Of a stretch of DNA of 64,000 nt, positions 10,309 to 21,313 are shown piece by piece. The notes under the pieces are model-generated. The model was not told the origin of the DNA and made no database searches. It saw only the letters and a program-made list of their open reading frames with translations. The number at the start of each line of letters is the position of its first letter. The stretch's first letter is position 1. Location: contig NZ_CM001165.1 of the NCBI RefSeq assembly GCF_000213055.1, forward strand, positions 3,087,945 to 3,151,944. The letters run 5' to 3'. A program made the translations under genes and the position numbers. Origin of the DNA: Streptomyces sp. Tu6071 (lineage in GTDB: Bacteria; Actinomycetota; Actinomycetes; Streptomycetales; Streptomycetaceae).

Positions 10309-12821
10309 TCACGACGTGGCCTCCGGCTCCGGTACGGGCCGTGCGGGCCCGATCCGTACGAGCGAGCCGACCGCGGCGCCCGTGTCGGCCGCCACGCCCT
10401 CGCCCACCGAGTTGAGCGGCAGCCACACCACCCGGTCGGGCATCGCCTCGGTCACGACGAGCGGCAGCGCCGTCGTCCCCGCGGGCCCCGAGACCTCCAG
10501 GACCTCGCCCTCGGCGACGCCCGCCTCGATCGCGGTCGCGGCCGAGAGCCGGGCGACGGCGGCGTGCCGCGTCGCGGCGAGCGCCTGGTCGCCCTCCTGG
10601 AGCCGCCCCCGGTCCAGGAGCAGCCGGTGCCCGGCGAGCACGGCCTCCCCGGCCGCGGGTCGCGGCTGCGGTACGGGGGTGCCGGTGGGCCGCGCGTCGA
10701 AGCGGGCCCTGGCCGGGATCTCGGCGGCGCCGAGCGCGTCGAGCTCGCGGCGCGCGGCGGCGAGGTCGGGCAGGCCGAGGTGGACGTCCATCGCGTCGGC
10801 GAGCATCTGGAGGGCGCGCGCGTCGGTCGGGGCGAGGCGCCTGGTCATCTGGTCGGGCTTGAGCGCGGCTTCGAACATCCGCGCCCTGCCCTCCCAGTTG
10901 AGGAAGGTGCCCGCCTTCTCGGCGACGGCGGCGACGGGGAGTACGACGTCCGCGCGGCGCGTCACGTCGCTCGGGCGCTGCTCCAGGCTCACGAGGAAGC
11001 CGACGCGGTCCAGCGCCTCTGCGGCCACCGCGGGCTCGGGCAGGTCGCCGAGTTCGACGCCCGCGACAAGCAGGGCGCCGATCTCGCCGTCCCTGGCCGC
11101 GCGCACGATCTGCGCGGTGTCGCGCCCGTACCGCGAGGGCAGTTCGGCGAGCCCCCACGTGCGCGCGACCTCGGAACGGGCGCGCGGGTCGGTCGCGGGG
11201 CGCCCGCCCGGGAGGACCGAGGGCAGCGCCCCGGCCTCCAGGGCGCCGCGCTCCCCCGCCCTGCGCGGAATCCACACGAGGTCGGCGCCGGTCGCGGTCG
11301 CGGTCCGTACGGCGGCGGTCAGCGCGCCGGGGACGGTCGCGAGGCGTTCGCCGACGACGATCACGGAGCCCTCGGCGCGCAGCGCTTCGAGCGCCTCGCG
11401 GCCGAGGTCCTCCAGCCCGACGCCGCCCGCGAGCGCGTCGAGCCACTCGGTCTCGGTGCCCGGCGCCGCGGGAAGGAGCGTGCCGCCCGCCTTGGTGAGG
11501 CCGCGGGTGGCGTGCGTCGCGAGCGAGAAGACGCGCTGGCCGTGCTTGCGCCAGGCCTTGCGAAGCCGCAGGAAGACCCCCGCGGCCTCCTCCTCGGCCT
11601 CGATCCCGGCGAGCAGCACGGCGGGCGCCTCTTCGAGGAGGCGGTACGTGACGCCCGTGCCGTCGAGGTCGGCGCCGCGCCCCGCGACGTGCGCGGCGAG
11701 GAAGTCGGCCTCCTCCGCGCTGTGCGCGCGGGCGCGGAAGTCGATGTCGTTGGTGCCGAGCGCGACGCGCGCGAACTTGCTGTACGCGTAGGCGTCCTCG
11801 ACGGTGAGCCGGCCCCCGGTGAGGATTCCGGCCCGCCCCCGCGCGCCCGCGAGCCCGGCGGCGGCGGCTTCGAGGGCCTCCGGCCAGGAGACGACGCGCA
11901 GTTCACCGCTCTCCGCGTCGCGCACGAGCGGGTTGGTGAGGCGGTCGGTCTGCTGCGCGTACCGGAAGCCGAAGCGGCCCTTGTCGCACAGCCATTCCTC
12001 GTTGACCTCGGGGTCGTTCGCGGCGAGCCGCCGCATGACCTTGCCGCGCCGGTGGTCGGTGCGGGTCGCGCAGCCGCCCGCGCAGTGCTCGCACACGCTC
12101 GGGCTCGACGTGAGGTCGAAGGGCCGCGAGCGGAAGCGGTACGCGGCCGAGGTGAGCGCGCCGACCGGGCAGATCTGGATGGTGTTGCCGGAGAAGTACG
12201 ACTCGAAGGGGTCGCCGTCGCCGGTGCCGACCTGCTGGAGCGCCCCGCGCTCGATCAGCTCGATCATCGGGTCCCCGGCGATCTGGTTCGAGAACCGCGT
12301 GCACCGCGCGCACAGCACGCACCGCTCGCGGTCCAGGAGGACCTGCGCGGAGATCGGAACGGGCTTCTCGTACGTGCGCTTCTTGCCCTCGAAGCGGGAT
12401 TCCGCGTTGCCGTGCGAGAGCGCCTGGTTCTGGAGCGGGCACTCGCCGCCCTTGTCGCACACGGGGCAGTCGAGGGGGTGGTTGATCAGGAGCAGTTCCA
12501 TCACGCCGTGCTGCGCCTTGGTGGCGACGGGCGAGGTGAGCTGCGTCTTGACGACCATCCCCTCGGTGCACGTGATGGTGCACGAGGCCATCGGCTTGCG
12601 CTGGCCCTCCACTTCCACGATGCACTGGCGGCAGGCCCCGGCGGGGTCGAGCAGCGGGTGGTCGCAGAAGCGGGGGATCTCGATGCCGAGTTCCTCGGCG
12701 GCGCGGATCACGAGGGTGCCCTTGGGCACGGAGATCTCGGCGCCGTCGATGGTCAGGGTGACCAGGTCCTCGGGCGGGGGCGCGGCGGGGGCACCCGAAG
12801 CGGGCGCGCCTGTCGTCACGG

Positions 12822-12825
<4 letters not shown>
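10309..12825 (-). CDS. nuoG: NADH-quinone oxidoreductase subunit G
   Basis: Largest peripheral subunit, carrying several iron-sulfur clusters that relay electrons from NuoE/F. 838 aa. N-terminal [2Fe-2S] ferredoxin domain ([15 protein letters not shown]), then [24 protein letters not shown] with ICPVGALTS, and a molybdopterin-oxidoreductase-type [4Fe-4S] site (VCEHCAGGC). The long remaining part is a degenerate molybdopterin-enzyme fold. ATG at 12825 overlaps nuoF by 4 bp. Length is normal for actinobacteria. Confidence 0.96.
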
Positions 12826-14212
<1,387 letters not shown>

Positions 14213-14213
<1 letters not shown>

Positions 14214-15073
14214 CACTCCCCCTCCTCTGCGGTGGGTCCCGCCGGGTGGGCGGGATCGGACGCCGAGGTCTCCTGCGGCGCGTCGTGCGAACTGGGGTGG
14301 GCGCTCGGCGACTGGCCGCCGGTGCCGTGCGCGGGCGCGTCGTCCTCGGGCTCCCCGCTCACCGGGCGGGGGTGGACGACGCGCGGCTGCGGGTTCTCGC
14401 CCTTGGCGTACCGCAGCCCGACGAGCGAGGCGGCTCCCGCGCCGCCGCTCGCGGCGACCGCGCCCTCGCGCTGGTCGGGGAAGCCGGCGAGGATGCGCGC
14501 GGTCTCCTTGAAGGTGCACAGCGGCGCGCCCCGGGTCGGCTCGACCTCGCGCCCGGCGCGCAGGTCGTCGACGAGCCGGACGGCCGACTCGGGTGTCTGG
14601 TTGTCGAAGAACTCCCAGTTCACCATCACGACGGGCGCGAAGTCGCAGGCCGCGTTGCACTCGATGTGCTCCAGCGTGACCTTGCCGTCCTCGGTCGTCT
14701 CGTCGTTGCCGACGGCCAGGTGCTCCTGGAGCGTCTCGAAGATCGCGTCGCCGCCCATCACCGCGCACAGCGTGTTGGTGCAGACCCCGACCTGGTAGTC
14801 GCCCGAGGGCTTGCGCCGGTACATCGTGTAGAAGGTCGCGACCGCGTTCACCTCGGCGGTGGTGAGCCCCAACTGCTGTGCGCAGAAGGCCATTCCGGTC
14901 CGCGTGACGTGTCCTTCCTCGGACTGCACGAGGTGGAGCAGCGGCAGCAACGCCGAACGGGCCCCCGGGTAGCGGGAGATGATCTCGGCCGCGTCCGCCT
15001 CCAGGCGCGCGCGGACCTCGGGCGGGTAGTCGGGCGCGGGGAGCTGCGGCATCCCCAGACTGACGTCGGTCAC
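14213..15073 (-). CDS. nuoE: NADH-quinone oxidoreductase subunit E ([2Fe-2S])
   Basis: 24-kDa-type subunit with a [2Fe-2S] cluster next to NuoF. 286 aa. The thioredoxin-like fold carries the four Cys in [13 protein letters not shown] and [12 protein letters not shown]. Residues ~200-286 are a Gly/Pro/Ser-rich, low-complexity extension absent from E. coli NuoE. GTG at 15073 has GGAGGA 8 nt upstream and overlaps the nuoD stop as GTGA. Confidence 0.95.
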
Positions 15074-16398
15074 CGGTCGACTCCTCCCATCACGGGGTCG
15101 ATGGAGGCGACGGCCACGATGACGTCGGCGACCTGGCCGCCCTCGCACATCGCTGCCATGGCCTGAAGGTTGGTGAAGGACGGGTCGCGGAAGTGGACCC
15201 GGAAGGGGCGGGTGCCGCCGTCCGACACGACGTGCGCGCCGAGTTCGCCCTTCGCGGACTCGACGGCCGCGTAAGCCTGTCCGGGCGGGACCCGGAAGCC
15301 CTCGGTGACGAGCTTGAAGTGGTGGATCAGGGCCTCCATGGAGGTGCCCATGATCTCCCTGATGTGGTCGAGCGAGTTGCCGATCCCGTCGGGCCCCTGG
15401 GCGAGCTGGGCGGGCCAGGCGATCTTCTTGTCCGCGACCATGACCGGGCCGGGCTGCCGCAGGCGCTCCGCGCACTGCTCGATGATGCGCAGCGACTCGC
15501 GCATCTCGGCCATGCGGATGAGGAAGCGCCCGTAGGAGTCGCAGCCGTCGTCGGTCGGGATGTCGAAGTCGTACGTCTCGTAGCCGCAGTACGGCTGCGC
15601 CTTGCGCAGGTCGTGCGGGAGCCCGGCCGAGCGCAGGATGGGGCCGGTCGCGCCGAGGGCCATGCAGCCGGTGAGGTCGAGGTGGCCGACATCCTTCATG
15701 CGGGCCCGGAAGATCGGGTTCCCGGTGGCGAGCTTGTCGTACTCGGTGAGGTTGTGCCGCATCGTTTTCACGAACTCGGCGAGCGCGTCGAGCGAGCCGG
15801 GCGGGAGGTCCTGCGCGAGCCCGCCGGGGCGGACGAACGCGTGGTTCATGCGCAGGCCGGTGAACAACTCGAAGAGGTCGAGGCACAGTTCGCGGTCGCG
15901 GAAGCCGTAGATCATGATCGTCGTGGAGCCCAGCTCCATGCCGCCCGTCGCGATGGCGACGAGGTGCGAGGAGATGCGGTTCAGCTCCATGAGCAGGACG
16001 CGGACGATGTTCGCGCGGTCCGGTACGTCGTCCTCGATGCCGAGCAGGCGCTCGACGCCGAGGCAGTACGCGGTCTCGTTGAAGAACGGCGTGAGGTAGT
16101 CCATCCGCGTCACGAACGTCGTGCCCTGGGTCCAGGTGCGGAACTCCAGGTTCTTCTCGATGCCCGTGTGCAGATAGCCGATGCCGCAGCGGGCCTCGGT
16201 GACGGTCTCGCCGTCGATCTCCAGGATGAGCCGCAACACCCCGTGCGTGGAGGGGTGCTGGGGGCCCATGTTGACGATGATGCGCTCGTCGTCGGCCTTG
16301 GCCGCAGCCTCGACGACCTCGTCCCAGTCGCCGCCGGTGACGGTGTAGACCGTCCCCTCGGTGGTCCTGCGGGACCCCGGCGTGGTGGTGCTGCTCAT
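15070..16398 (-). CDS. nuoD: NADH-quinone oxidoreductase subunit D
   Basis: 49-kDa-type subunit forming the quinone-reduction site with NuoB; related to the large subunit of NiFe hydrogenases. 442 aa. Hallmarks are [26 protein letters not shown], the [17 protein letters not shown] region, and the C-terminal [17 protein letters not shown], then DPVMGGVDR. It is a separate gene, not fused to nuoC as in E. coli. The ATG at 16398 overlaps the nuoC stop as ATGA. Confidence 0.97.
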   Translation of the reverse strand: MSSTTTPGSRRTTEGTVYTVTGGDWDEVVEAAAKADDERIIVNMGPQHPSTHGVLRLILEIDGETVTEARCGIGYLHTGIEKNLEFRTWTQGTTFVTRMDYLTPFFNETAYCLGVERLLGIEDDVPDRANIVRVLLMELNRISSHLVAIATGGMELGSTTIMIYGFRDRELCLDLFELFTGLRMNHAFVRPGGLAQDLPPGSLDALAEFVKTMRHNLTEYDKLATGNPIFRARMKDVGHLDLTGCMALGATGPILRSAGLPHDLRKAQPYCGYETYDFDIPTDDGCDSYGRFLIRMAEMRESLRIIEQCAERLRQPGPVMVADKKIAWPAQLAQGPDGIGNSLDHIREIMGTSMEALIHHFKLVTEGFRVPPGQAYAAVESAKGELGAHVVSDGGTRPFRVHFRDPSFTNLQAMAAMCEGGQVADVIVAVASIDPVMGGVDR

Positions 16399-17213
16399 GT
16401 GTACGACCTCCGCTGGTCGGGAGCCGGGATCTGGGCGCCCTTGTACTCCACGGGGATGCCGCCCAGGGGGTAGTCCTTGCGCTGCGGGAAGCCCTGCCAG
16501 TCGTCGGGCATCATGATCCGCGTGAGGGCCGGGTGGCCGTCGAAGATCAGCCCGAAGAAGTCGTAGGTCTCGCGCTCGTGCCAGTCGTTGGTCGGGTAGA
16601 GCGCGACGAGCGAGGGCAGGTGCCGGTCCGCGTCGGGCACGCTCACCTCGACGCGGATGAGCCGGTTGTGGGTGATCGAGCGCAGGTGGTAGACGGCGTG
16701 CAGCTCCCGTCCCTTGTCGCCCGGGTAGTGCACCCCGCTCACCCCGGTGCACAGCTCGAAGCGGAGCGCCGGGTCGTCGCGCAGCGTCCGCGCGACCTGG
16801 ACGAGGTGCTCGCGCTCGACGTGGAAGGTCAGCTCGCCGCGGTCGACGACCGTCTTCCACAGCGCGTTCTCGGGGACCAGGCCCTGTTCCTCCAGGGCGC
16901 CTTCCAGCTCGTCGGCGACCTCGTCGAACCAGCCGCCGTACGGGCGGCTCGAAGCCCCCGGCAGCCGCACGGTGCGCACCAGCCCGCCGTACCCGCTCGT
17001 GTCACCGCCCGGCGAGCCGCCGAACATCCCCCGGCGGACCGCGATGACCTCGTCGGCCCGCGCCCGGGGCGCGGGCAACTGCCCCTCGGCGCCGGGGCTG
17101 TCGGGCCCGGCCCCGGCGGGTACGTCCTCGGGAGCGGGCGCGCTCGCGGGGGCCGGGTCGGCGGGGGCGGGGCTCGCTCCCGTACCGGCGTCCTCGGGCG
17201 TACGGTCGCTCAT
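16395..17213 (-). CDS. nuoC: NADH-quinone oxidoreductase subunit C
   Basis: 30-kDa-type peripheral subunit. 272 aa. The conserved C-terminal signature is [20 protein letters not shown], then the [20 protein letters not shown] segment. The first ~55 residues are an Ala/Pro-rich, probably disordered extension typical of Streptomyces NuoC. ATG at 17213 overlaps the nuoB stop as ATGA, which decides the start against longer frames. Confidence 0.96.
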   Translation of the reverse strand: MSDRTPEDAGTGASPAPADPAPASAPAPEDVPAGAGPDSPGAEGQLPAPRARADEVIAVRRGMFGGSPGGDTSGYGGLVRTVRLPGASSRPYGGWFDEVADELEGALEEQGLVPENALWKTVVDRGELTFHVEREHLVQVARTLRDDPALRFELCTGVSGVHYPGDKGRELHAVYHLRSITHNRLIRVEVSVPDADRHLPSLVALYPTNDWHERETYDFFGLIFDGHPALTRIMMPDDWQGFPQRKDYPLGGIPVEYKGAQIPAPDQRRSYT

Positions 17214-17764
17214 CGCAGCAGCCCCTTCATCTCGATGAGGGGCAGCGCCTTGAGCGCGGCCTCCTCGGCCTCGCGGGCCGCTTCTTCCGCGTTCACGCCG
17301 AGCTTGGTGCCCTGCACCTTCTGGTGCAGCTTGAGGATCGCGTCGATCAGCATCTCGGGGCGGGGCGGGCAGCCGGGCAGGTAGATGTCGACCGGAACGA
17401 CGTGGTCCACGCCCTGCACGATCGCGTAGTTGTTGAACATGCCGCCCGAGGAGGCGCACACGCCCATGGAGATGACCCACTTGGGGTTCGGCATCTGGTC
17501 GTAGACCTGCCGCAGGACGGGCGCCATCTTCTGGCTCACCCGGCCCGCGACGATCATCAGGTCCGCCTGCCGGGGCGAGCCCCGGAAGACCTCCATGCCG
17601 AAGCGCGCGAGGTCGTAGCGGCCCGCGCCCGTCGTCATCATCTCGATGGCGCAGCACGCGAGCCCGAACGTCGCGGGGAACATGGACGACTTGCGCACCC
17701 AGCCCGCGGCCTGTTCGACGGTGGTGAGCAGAAATCCGCTCGGAAGTTTCTCTTCGAGTCCCAT
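17210..17764 (-). CDS. nuoB: NADH-quinone oxidoreductase subunit B (cluster N2)
   Basis: Carries cluster N2, the last iron-sulfur centre before menaquinone. 184 aa. Ligand region [11 protein letters not shown] with the adjacent Cys pair, plus [18 protein letters not shown] and PGCPPRPE, are all present. It starts at the ATG at 17764, 36 bp after the nuoA stop, the only gap larger than ~15 bp in the operon apart from the nuoG-nuoH junction. Confidence 0.97.
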   Translation of the reverse strand: MGLEEKLPSGFLLTTVEQAAGWVRKSSMFPATFGLACCAIEMMTTGAGRYDLARFGMEVFRGSPRQADLMIVAGRVSQKMAPVLRQVYDQMPNPKWVISMGVCASSGGMFNNYAIVQGVDHVVPVDIYLPGCPPRPEMLIDAILKLHQKVQGTKLGVNAEEAAREAEEAALKALPLIEMKGLLR

Positions 17765-17800
17765 TGATGGCCCCTTAGACCGTGTCGTCCCCTGCGGGTC

Positions 17801-18160
17801 TCAGTCCCATTCCAGGCCGCCGCGCCGCCATACGTACGCATAGGCGACGAAGACGGTGAGCACGAAGAGCAGCATCTCCACGAGCCCGAAAACGCCCAGG
17901 GCGTCGAAGGTCACGGCCCAGGGGTAGAGAAAGACGATCTCGATGTCGAAGACGATGAAGAGCATCGCCGTCAGGTAGTACTTGATGGGGAATCGCCCGC
18001 CGCCGGCCGGCGTGGGGGTGGGTTCGATTCCGCATTCATAGGCTTCGAGCTTCGCCCTGTTGTAACGCTTTGGACCGATAAGCGTGGCCATGACCACGGA
18101 GAAGATCGCAAAGCCTGCCCCGAGGGCTCCCAGTACGAGGATGGGCGCATAAGCGTTCAC
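17801..18160 (-). CDS. nuoA: NADH-quinone oxidoreductase subunit A
   Basis: First gene of the nuoA-N operon; three-helix membrane subunit, 119 aa. The AYECGIEPTPTPAGGGRFPI loop and FIVFDIEIVFLYPWAV are classic NuoA. GTG start at 18160 with GAGGAGCG just upstream. Promoter and operator sequences lie 130-230 bp upstream. Confidence 0.97.
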   Translation of the reverse strand: MNAYAPILVLGALGAGFAIFSVVMATLIGPKRYNRAKLEAYECGIEPTPTPAGGGRFPIKYYLTAMLFIVFDIEIVFLYPWAVTFDALGVFGLVEMLLFVLTVFVAYAYVWRRGGLEWD

Positions 18161-18292
18161 CGCTCCTCGCTCCTCTCAGTCGGCACTGACTGCGTACACG
18201 GGTCCCCCCGGGCCGCCGCTGTGCCGCCCGGGGCCGCCGGGCCTGCTCCCCACCCGCTCTTCTCCGTGTCCCGATGACGAAGATCGCGAATA

Positions 18293-18308
18293 TGTGAGGC
18301 AGTTCACA
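18293..18308. promoter_or_regulatory. Rex-type operator (ROP) upstream of nuoA
   Basis: The 16-bp dyad TGTGAGGCAGTTCACA lies 133 bp upstream of the nuoA start. It has the TGTGA-N6-TCACA frame and matches the published Streptomyces Rex site TGTGAACNNNTTCACA except for two bases in the left half. Rex senses NADH/NAD+ and is known to control respiratory genes in S. coelicolor, so placement ahead of complex I fits. Confidence 0.7.
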
Positions 18309-18324
18309 AGCCTGACTGCCCCGC

Positions 18325-18354
18325 ATCCTATGCCCGCCTCTCTGTGATCTGCGA
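18325..18354 (-). promoter_or_regulatory. Candidate nuoA promoter (-35 TCGCAG, -10 TAGGAT)
   Basis: On the minus strand TAGGAT (18325-18330), a good Streptomyces -10, is 18 bp from TCGCAG (18349-18354). Transcription would begin near 18318, just upstream of the Rex-type operator, which then sits at about +10 to +25 where a repressor would block elongation. The -35 is weak. Confidence 0.4.
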
Positions 18355-18390
18355 CACGGGGTACACCCCCGCGTTTGTGATCTACGCCAC
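18343..18390. promoter_or_regulatory. Two tandem Crp-type sites upstream of nuoA
   Basis: TGTGATCTGCGACAC (18343-18357) and TGTGATCTACGCCAC (18376-18390) form a direct repeat with two differences, spaced 33 bp (about three helical turns). Both fit GTG(N6)GNCAC, the motif I recall for S. coelicolor Crp. Function is inferred from the motif only. Confidence 0.5.
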
Positions 18391-18851
18391 CTGACGGCTG
18401 ATCATGAGCGCGCATATGCCCGGACTTTCGTACAGCGCGCGGCGGAATGATCACTTCCGGTGAGGCGTGCGGACGGTTTCCGCAGGTGGGGAGGGTTCGC
18501 CTTATCAAGAGGATGTAGGCTCAAGCAAATTGGCGCTGGACTCGATCTCTTGATATAGGAACCGTCGCCGCCAAGAGCCCGAAAAGTCCCCACAACACCG
18601 CACTTGCCCGGGGGAATTCGCCTTCCCCTCCTCCGTCCCCCTTTCCCCACCCGTTTCCGCTCCTCCGAACGGCCGCCGCGCGTGCACGCGTTCACGAAGG
18701 GGGAATCACCCGCGCCGGGGAGCGGGTGGGGCCGTTCGGGGAACCCCGGCCCCCGCCGACCACCCGCCGACCATCCGCCGCCGCCGCGCGGACCCTCCAC
18801 CGCCGCCCCCGCGTTGCGCCCGCCCCCGCCCCCTCCCGCGCCTCCCGGGGC

Positions 18852-19841
18852 CTAGGCCCCCGCCGCGCGGAACGTCCGCCGGTACGTCGAGGGCGTGACG
18901 CCCGAGTCCGCCGCCAGGTGGCGCCGCAGCGACGTCGCCGTGGCGAAACCGACCTCGTGCGCGACGCGTTCCACCGGGAGATCGCTCGATTCGAGCAGAT
19001 GGCGCGCGCGGCGCAGCCGCTGCTGGGTGAGCCAGCGCCCCGGGCTCAGGCCCGTCTCCTCCTGGAAGCGCCGCGCGAAGGTACGGGCGCTCATCGCCGC
19101 GTGGGCGGCCAGCTCGTCCAGCGGCAGCGCCCGGTCGAGCCGTCCGAGCGCCCAGTCCCGCGTCGGCCCCGTACCGGCCTCGCTCGCCGGGGGCAGCGGG
19201 CGCTCCACGTACTGCGCCTGGCCGCCGTCCCGGTAGGGCGGCACGACGCAGCAGCGGGCGACCTGGTTCGCGACCTCGGTGCCGTGGTCCCGCCGCACCA
19301 GGTGCAGGCACACGTCCACGCCGCTCGCCGCGCCCGCCGAGGTCAGCACGTCGCCGTGGTCGACGAAGAGCACGTTCGGGTCGAACTCGACCCGGGGGAA
19401 GAGCCGCTGGAAGTGCTCGGTGAGCGCCCAGTGCGTCGTGGCGCGGCGCCCGTCCAGGAGCCCGGCCGCCGCCAGCAGGAAGGCCCCCGTGCAGATGGAC
19501 ACGAGCCGCGTCCCGGGCCGCACGCGGGCGAGCGCGGCGAGCGCCGCCGGGTCGGGGTCCGCCCCGACGGCGGAGAGCGCGTGCGGCGGGATGATCACCG
19601 TGTCCGCCCCGGCGAGGGCCTCCGGGCCGTGCCCGGGGGTGACGGTGAGGTCCGCGTCGGTCCGTACGGGCCCGCCGTCCACGCTCGCCGAGAGCACCTC
19701 GTACCGGCCGCCCGCCGAGCCCAGGACCCGGTGCGGGATGCCGAGCTCGAAGGGGTAGACGCCGTCGAGCGCGAGCACGACGACCTTGTGGGCGCCGGGG
19801 CGGGGCGCCGGGTTCAGCCGGAGGTCCGGGTCACAAGACAT
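18852..19841 (-). CDS. GlxA-type AraC-family transcriptional regulator (DJ-1/PfpI + HTH)
   Basis: 329 aa. The N-terminal half (about residues 15-195) is a DJ-1/PfpI-like domain with the nucleophile-elbow segment SICTGAFLLAAAGLLDGR, then ATTHW. The C-terminal half has an AraC-type double HTH (MSARTFARRFQEETGLSPGR and VERVAHEVGFATATSLRRHL). Such proteins bind small ligands and control adjacent catabolic or redox genes. It is divergent from an MDR oxidoreductase gene across 70 bp, the probable target. The ATG at 19841 has no ribosome site, but TACATT ends 6 nt before it, suggesting a leaderless mRNA. The ligand is unknown. Confidence 0.88.
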   Translation of the reverse strand: MSCDPDLRLNPAPRPGAHKVVVLALDGVYPFELGIPHRVLGSAGGRYEVLSASVDGGPVRTDADLTVTPGHGPEALAGADTVIIPPHALSAVGADPDPAALAALARVRPGTRLVSICTGAFLLAAAGLLDGRRATTHWALTEHFQRLFPRVEFDPNVLFVDHGDVLTSAGAASGVDVCLHLVRRDHGTEVANQVARCCVVPPYRDGGQAQYVERPLPPASEAGTGPTRDWALGRLDRALPLDELAAHAAMSARTFARRFQEETGLSPGRWLTQQRLRRARHLLESSDLPVERVAHEVGFATATSLRRHLAADSGVTPSTYRRTFRAAGA

Positions 19842-19877
19842 GGCACGAATGTATCGGGGGATGACGTTCCTGCCATG
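19839..19877. promoter_or_regulatory. Imperfect inverted repeat in the divergent GlxA/oxidoreductase promoter
   Basis: CATGGCACGAATGT (19839-19852) and ACGTTCCTGCCATG (19864-19877) are inverted copies matching at 11 of 14 positions. The left arm covers the regulator's ATG and -10. A regulator bound here would shut its own gene and could control the oxidoreductase gene. Candidate operator only. Confidence 0.4.
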
Positions 19878-19911
19878 GCCCCGCCCCCGCCCGTACCGCC
19901 AGGATCGGGGC

Positions 19912-20874
19912 ATGACGACCACGGACGCCCCGGGGAGCACCACGATGCTCGCCCTGCACCAGACCGCCCTCGGCACCCCCGACGTGCTCCGCCTCACCGA
20001 AGTCCCGCGCCCCGTCCCGGGACCCGGGCAGCTCCTCGTCGCCGTGCGCGCGGCCGGGCTCAACCCCACGGACTTCAAGCACCGCTCGCAGCGCCTCTTC
20101 CTGCCGCCCCCGCCCTTCACCCTCGGCTGGGACGTCTCGGGGACGGTCGTCGCGACCGGCTACGGCGTGACCCTCTTCCGCCCCGGCGACGACGTGTTCG
20201 GGATGCTCCCCTATCCCCACGGCGCCGGTTCCCACGCCGAGTACGTGACCGGCCCCGCGCGCGCCTTCGCCGCGAAGCCCGCCGGGATCGACCACGTCCA
20301 GGCGGCGGCGCTGCCGCTCGCCGCGCTCACCGCCTGGCAAGCCCTCGTCGACACCGCCGCCCTCCGCGCCGGGCAGCGGGTCCTCGTCCACGCGGCGGCC
20401 GGTGGCGTCGGGCACCTCGCCGTCCAACTCGCCAAGGAGCGCGGCGCGCACGTCACCGGGACCGCGAGCGCACCCAAGCACGACTTCCTGCGCGCGCTCG
20501 GCGCCGACGCCTGCGTCGACTACCGCACGGAGGACTTCACCGCCGCGGAGGAGCCCTACGACGTCGTGCTCGACCCGATCGGCGGCGAGACGGCGACGCG
20601 CTCCGCAGGCGTGCTGCGGCCCGGGGGCGTGCTCGTCTCCCTCGTGCCGGGCGCGCCGGACACCCCTGCCGCCGCGGAGAAGGCGGGGGTCCGCGCCGTC
20701 ACGCTGCTCGTCGAGCACGACCACGCGGGGATGCGCGCGCTCGCCGGGCTCGCGGCGGACGGCCGTCTGCGCGCCCACGTCTCCGGCACCTTCCCGCTCG
20801 CCGAGGGCGCCCGCGCGCACGCCCAGGGGGAGACGGGCCGCACGACGGGCAAGCTCGTCCTGACCGTGGGGTGA
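19912..20874 (+). CDS. Quinone-oxidoreductase-like MDR family protein (zinc-independent)
   Basis: 320-aa medium-chain dehydrogenase/reductase. GroES-like N-terminal part (FTLGWDVSGTVVATGYGVT, FRPGDDVFG), then the Rossmann NADP site VHAAAGGVGHLAVQLAKERG and LDPIGGETATRS. It lacks the structural and catalytic zinc Cys of alcohol dehydrogenases, as in the QOR/zeta-crystallin group, so it probably reduces quinones or enones with NADPH. The ATG at 19912 follows CAGGAT and six bases, so it too may be leaderless. It is divergent from the GlxA-type regulator. Confidence 0.85.
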   Translation: MTTTDAPGSTTMLALHQTALGTPDVLRLTEVPRPVPGPGQLLVAVRAAGLNPTDFKHRSQRLFLPPPPFTLGWDVSGTVVATGYGVTLFRPGDDVFGMLPYPHGAGSHAEYVTGPARAFAAKPAGIDHVQAAALPLAALTAWQALVDTAALRAGQRVLVHAAAGGVGHLAVQLAKERGAHVTGTASAPKHDFLRALGADACVDYRTEDFTAAEEPYDVVLDPIGGETATRSAGVLRPGGVLVSLVPGAPDTPAAAEKAGVRAVTLLVEHDHAGMRALAGLAADGRLRAHVSGTFPLAEGARAHAQGETGRTTGKLVLTVG

Positions 20875-21313
20875 GAGGGGGGACGCGAGGCGGCGGACTC
20901 GTCGGCGGACGCCCCCTCACGGACGGGCGGCCTCCCCGGCGGACGCCGTCTCGCCGGTGGGTGGCTCCGTCGGCGGACGCCGTCCCGCCGACCGGCGGTC
21001 CTTCGGCCGCCCCCGTCTCGCGGACGCGCAGCCCGCCTACACCGTTCCGTGACCTGCGCCACTCCCGCCCCGTGACCTGGGACGCGGGGCTTGGCCACGA
21101 AGCGGGACCGATGGTAGGCGCGGGGCAATTGGGACGTATCGCGGAAACAGCGGGATCACGGCCATGATCACCACAGACAGGGCCTGCCCCTTTCGCCCCC
21201 TATGGGCGATCAGACCGAAAACCCTCCCGCACCTTTCGCCCGTTTTGCGGTCAACAGTGGCGCATCCCACGTTTGTTGAACCTGTGGGCGGCCTCTTGAT
21301 AGCGATAGGTCCC
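20875..21313. other. 439-bp intergenic region before the NlpC/P60 gene
   Basis: No gene seen. 20901-20990 holds three degenerate copies of CGGCGGACGCC, the last two continuing into CGTC(T/C)CGCCG. At 21049-21062 GTGACCTGCGCCAC fits the Crp-type motif GTG(N6)GNCAC, with a poorer copy at 21072-21085. A bulged hairpin at 21249-21282 pairs CAACA with TGTTG and GTGG with CCAC, in the expected 5' leader. I found no ydaO/c-di-AMP riboswitch core. Confidence 0.5.
21049..21062. promoter_or_regulatory. Crp-type site upstream of the NlpC/P60 gene
   Basis: GTGACCTGCGCCAC exactly fits GTG(N6)GNCAC. It lies about 250 bp upstream of a secreted cell-wall hydrolase gene, a class of gene linked to Crp during spore germination in S. 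coelicolor. Inference from motif and context. Confidence 0.4.

Larger units (their letters stand above)
18161..18851. other. 691-bp intergenic region, nuoA promoter side
   Basis: No convincing gene. The nuoA-proximal part holds the operator and promoter elements listed separately. On the minus strand a second possible promoter is TTGCTT (18523-18528), 16 bp, GATAAG (18501-18506). The distal part (18600-18850) is a C-rich tract with no coding character that I trust. Confidence 0.6.

Noticed and set aside
18402..18800. 132-codon minus-strand frame upstream of nuoA
   Set aside because: No clear ribosome site, low complexity, and it overlaps the region expected to hold nuoA promoter elements.
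18847..18860. 14-bp perfect palindrome GGGGCCTAGGCCCC at the GlxA-type gene stop
   Set aside because: No loop and short; a G/C-rich palindrome containing a stop codon is easily chance, and position at the 3' end does not suggest an operator.
21100..21313. Possible c-di-AMP (ydaO) riboswitch before the NlpC/P60 gene
   Set aside because: The expected conserved core segments were not found; only a simple bulged hairpin is seen.
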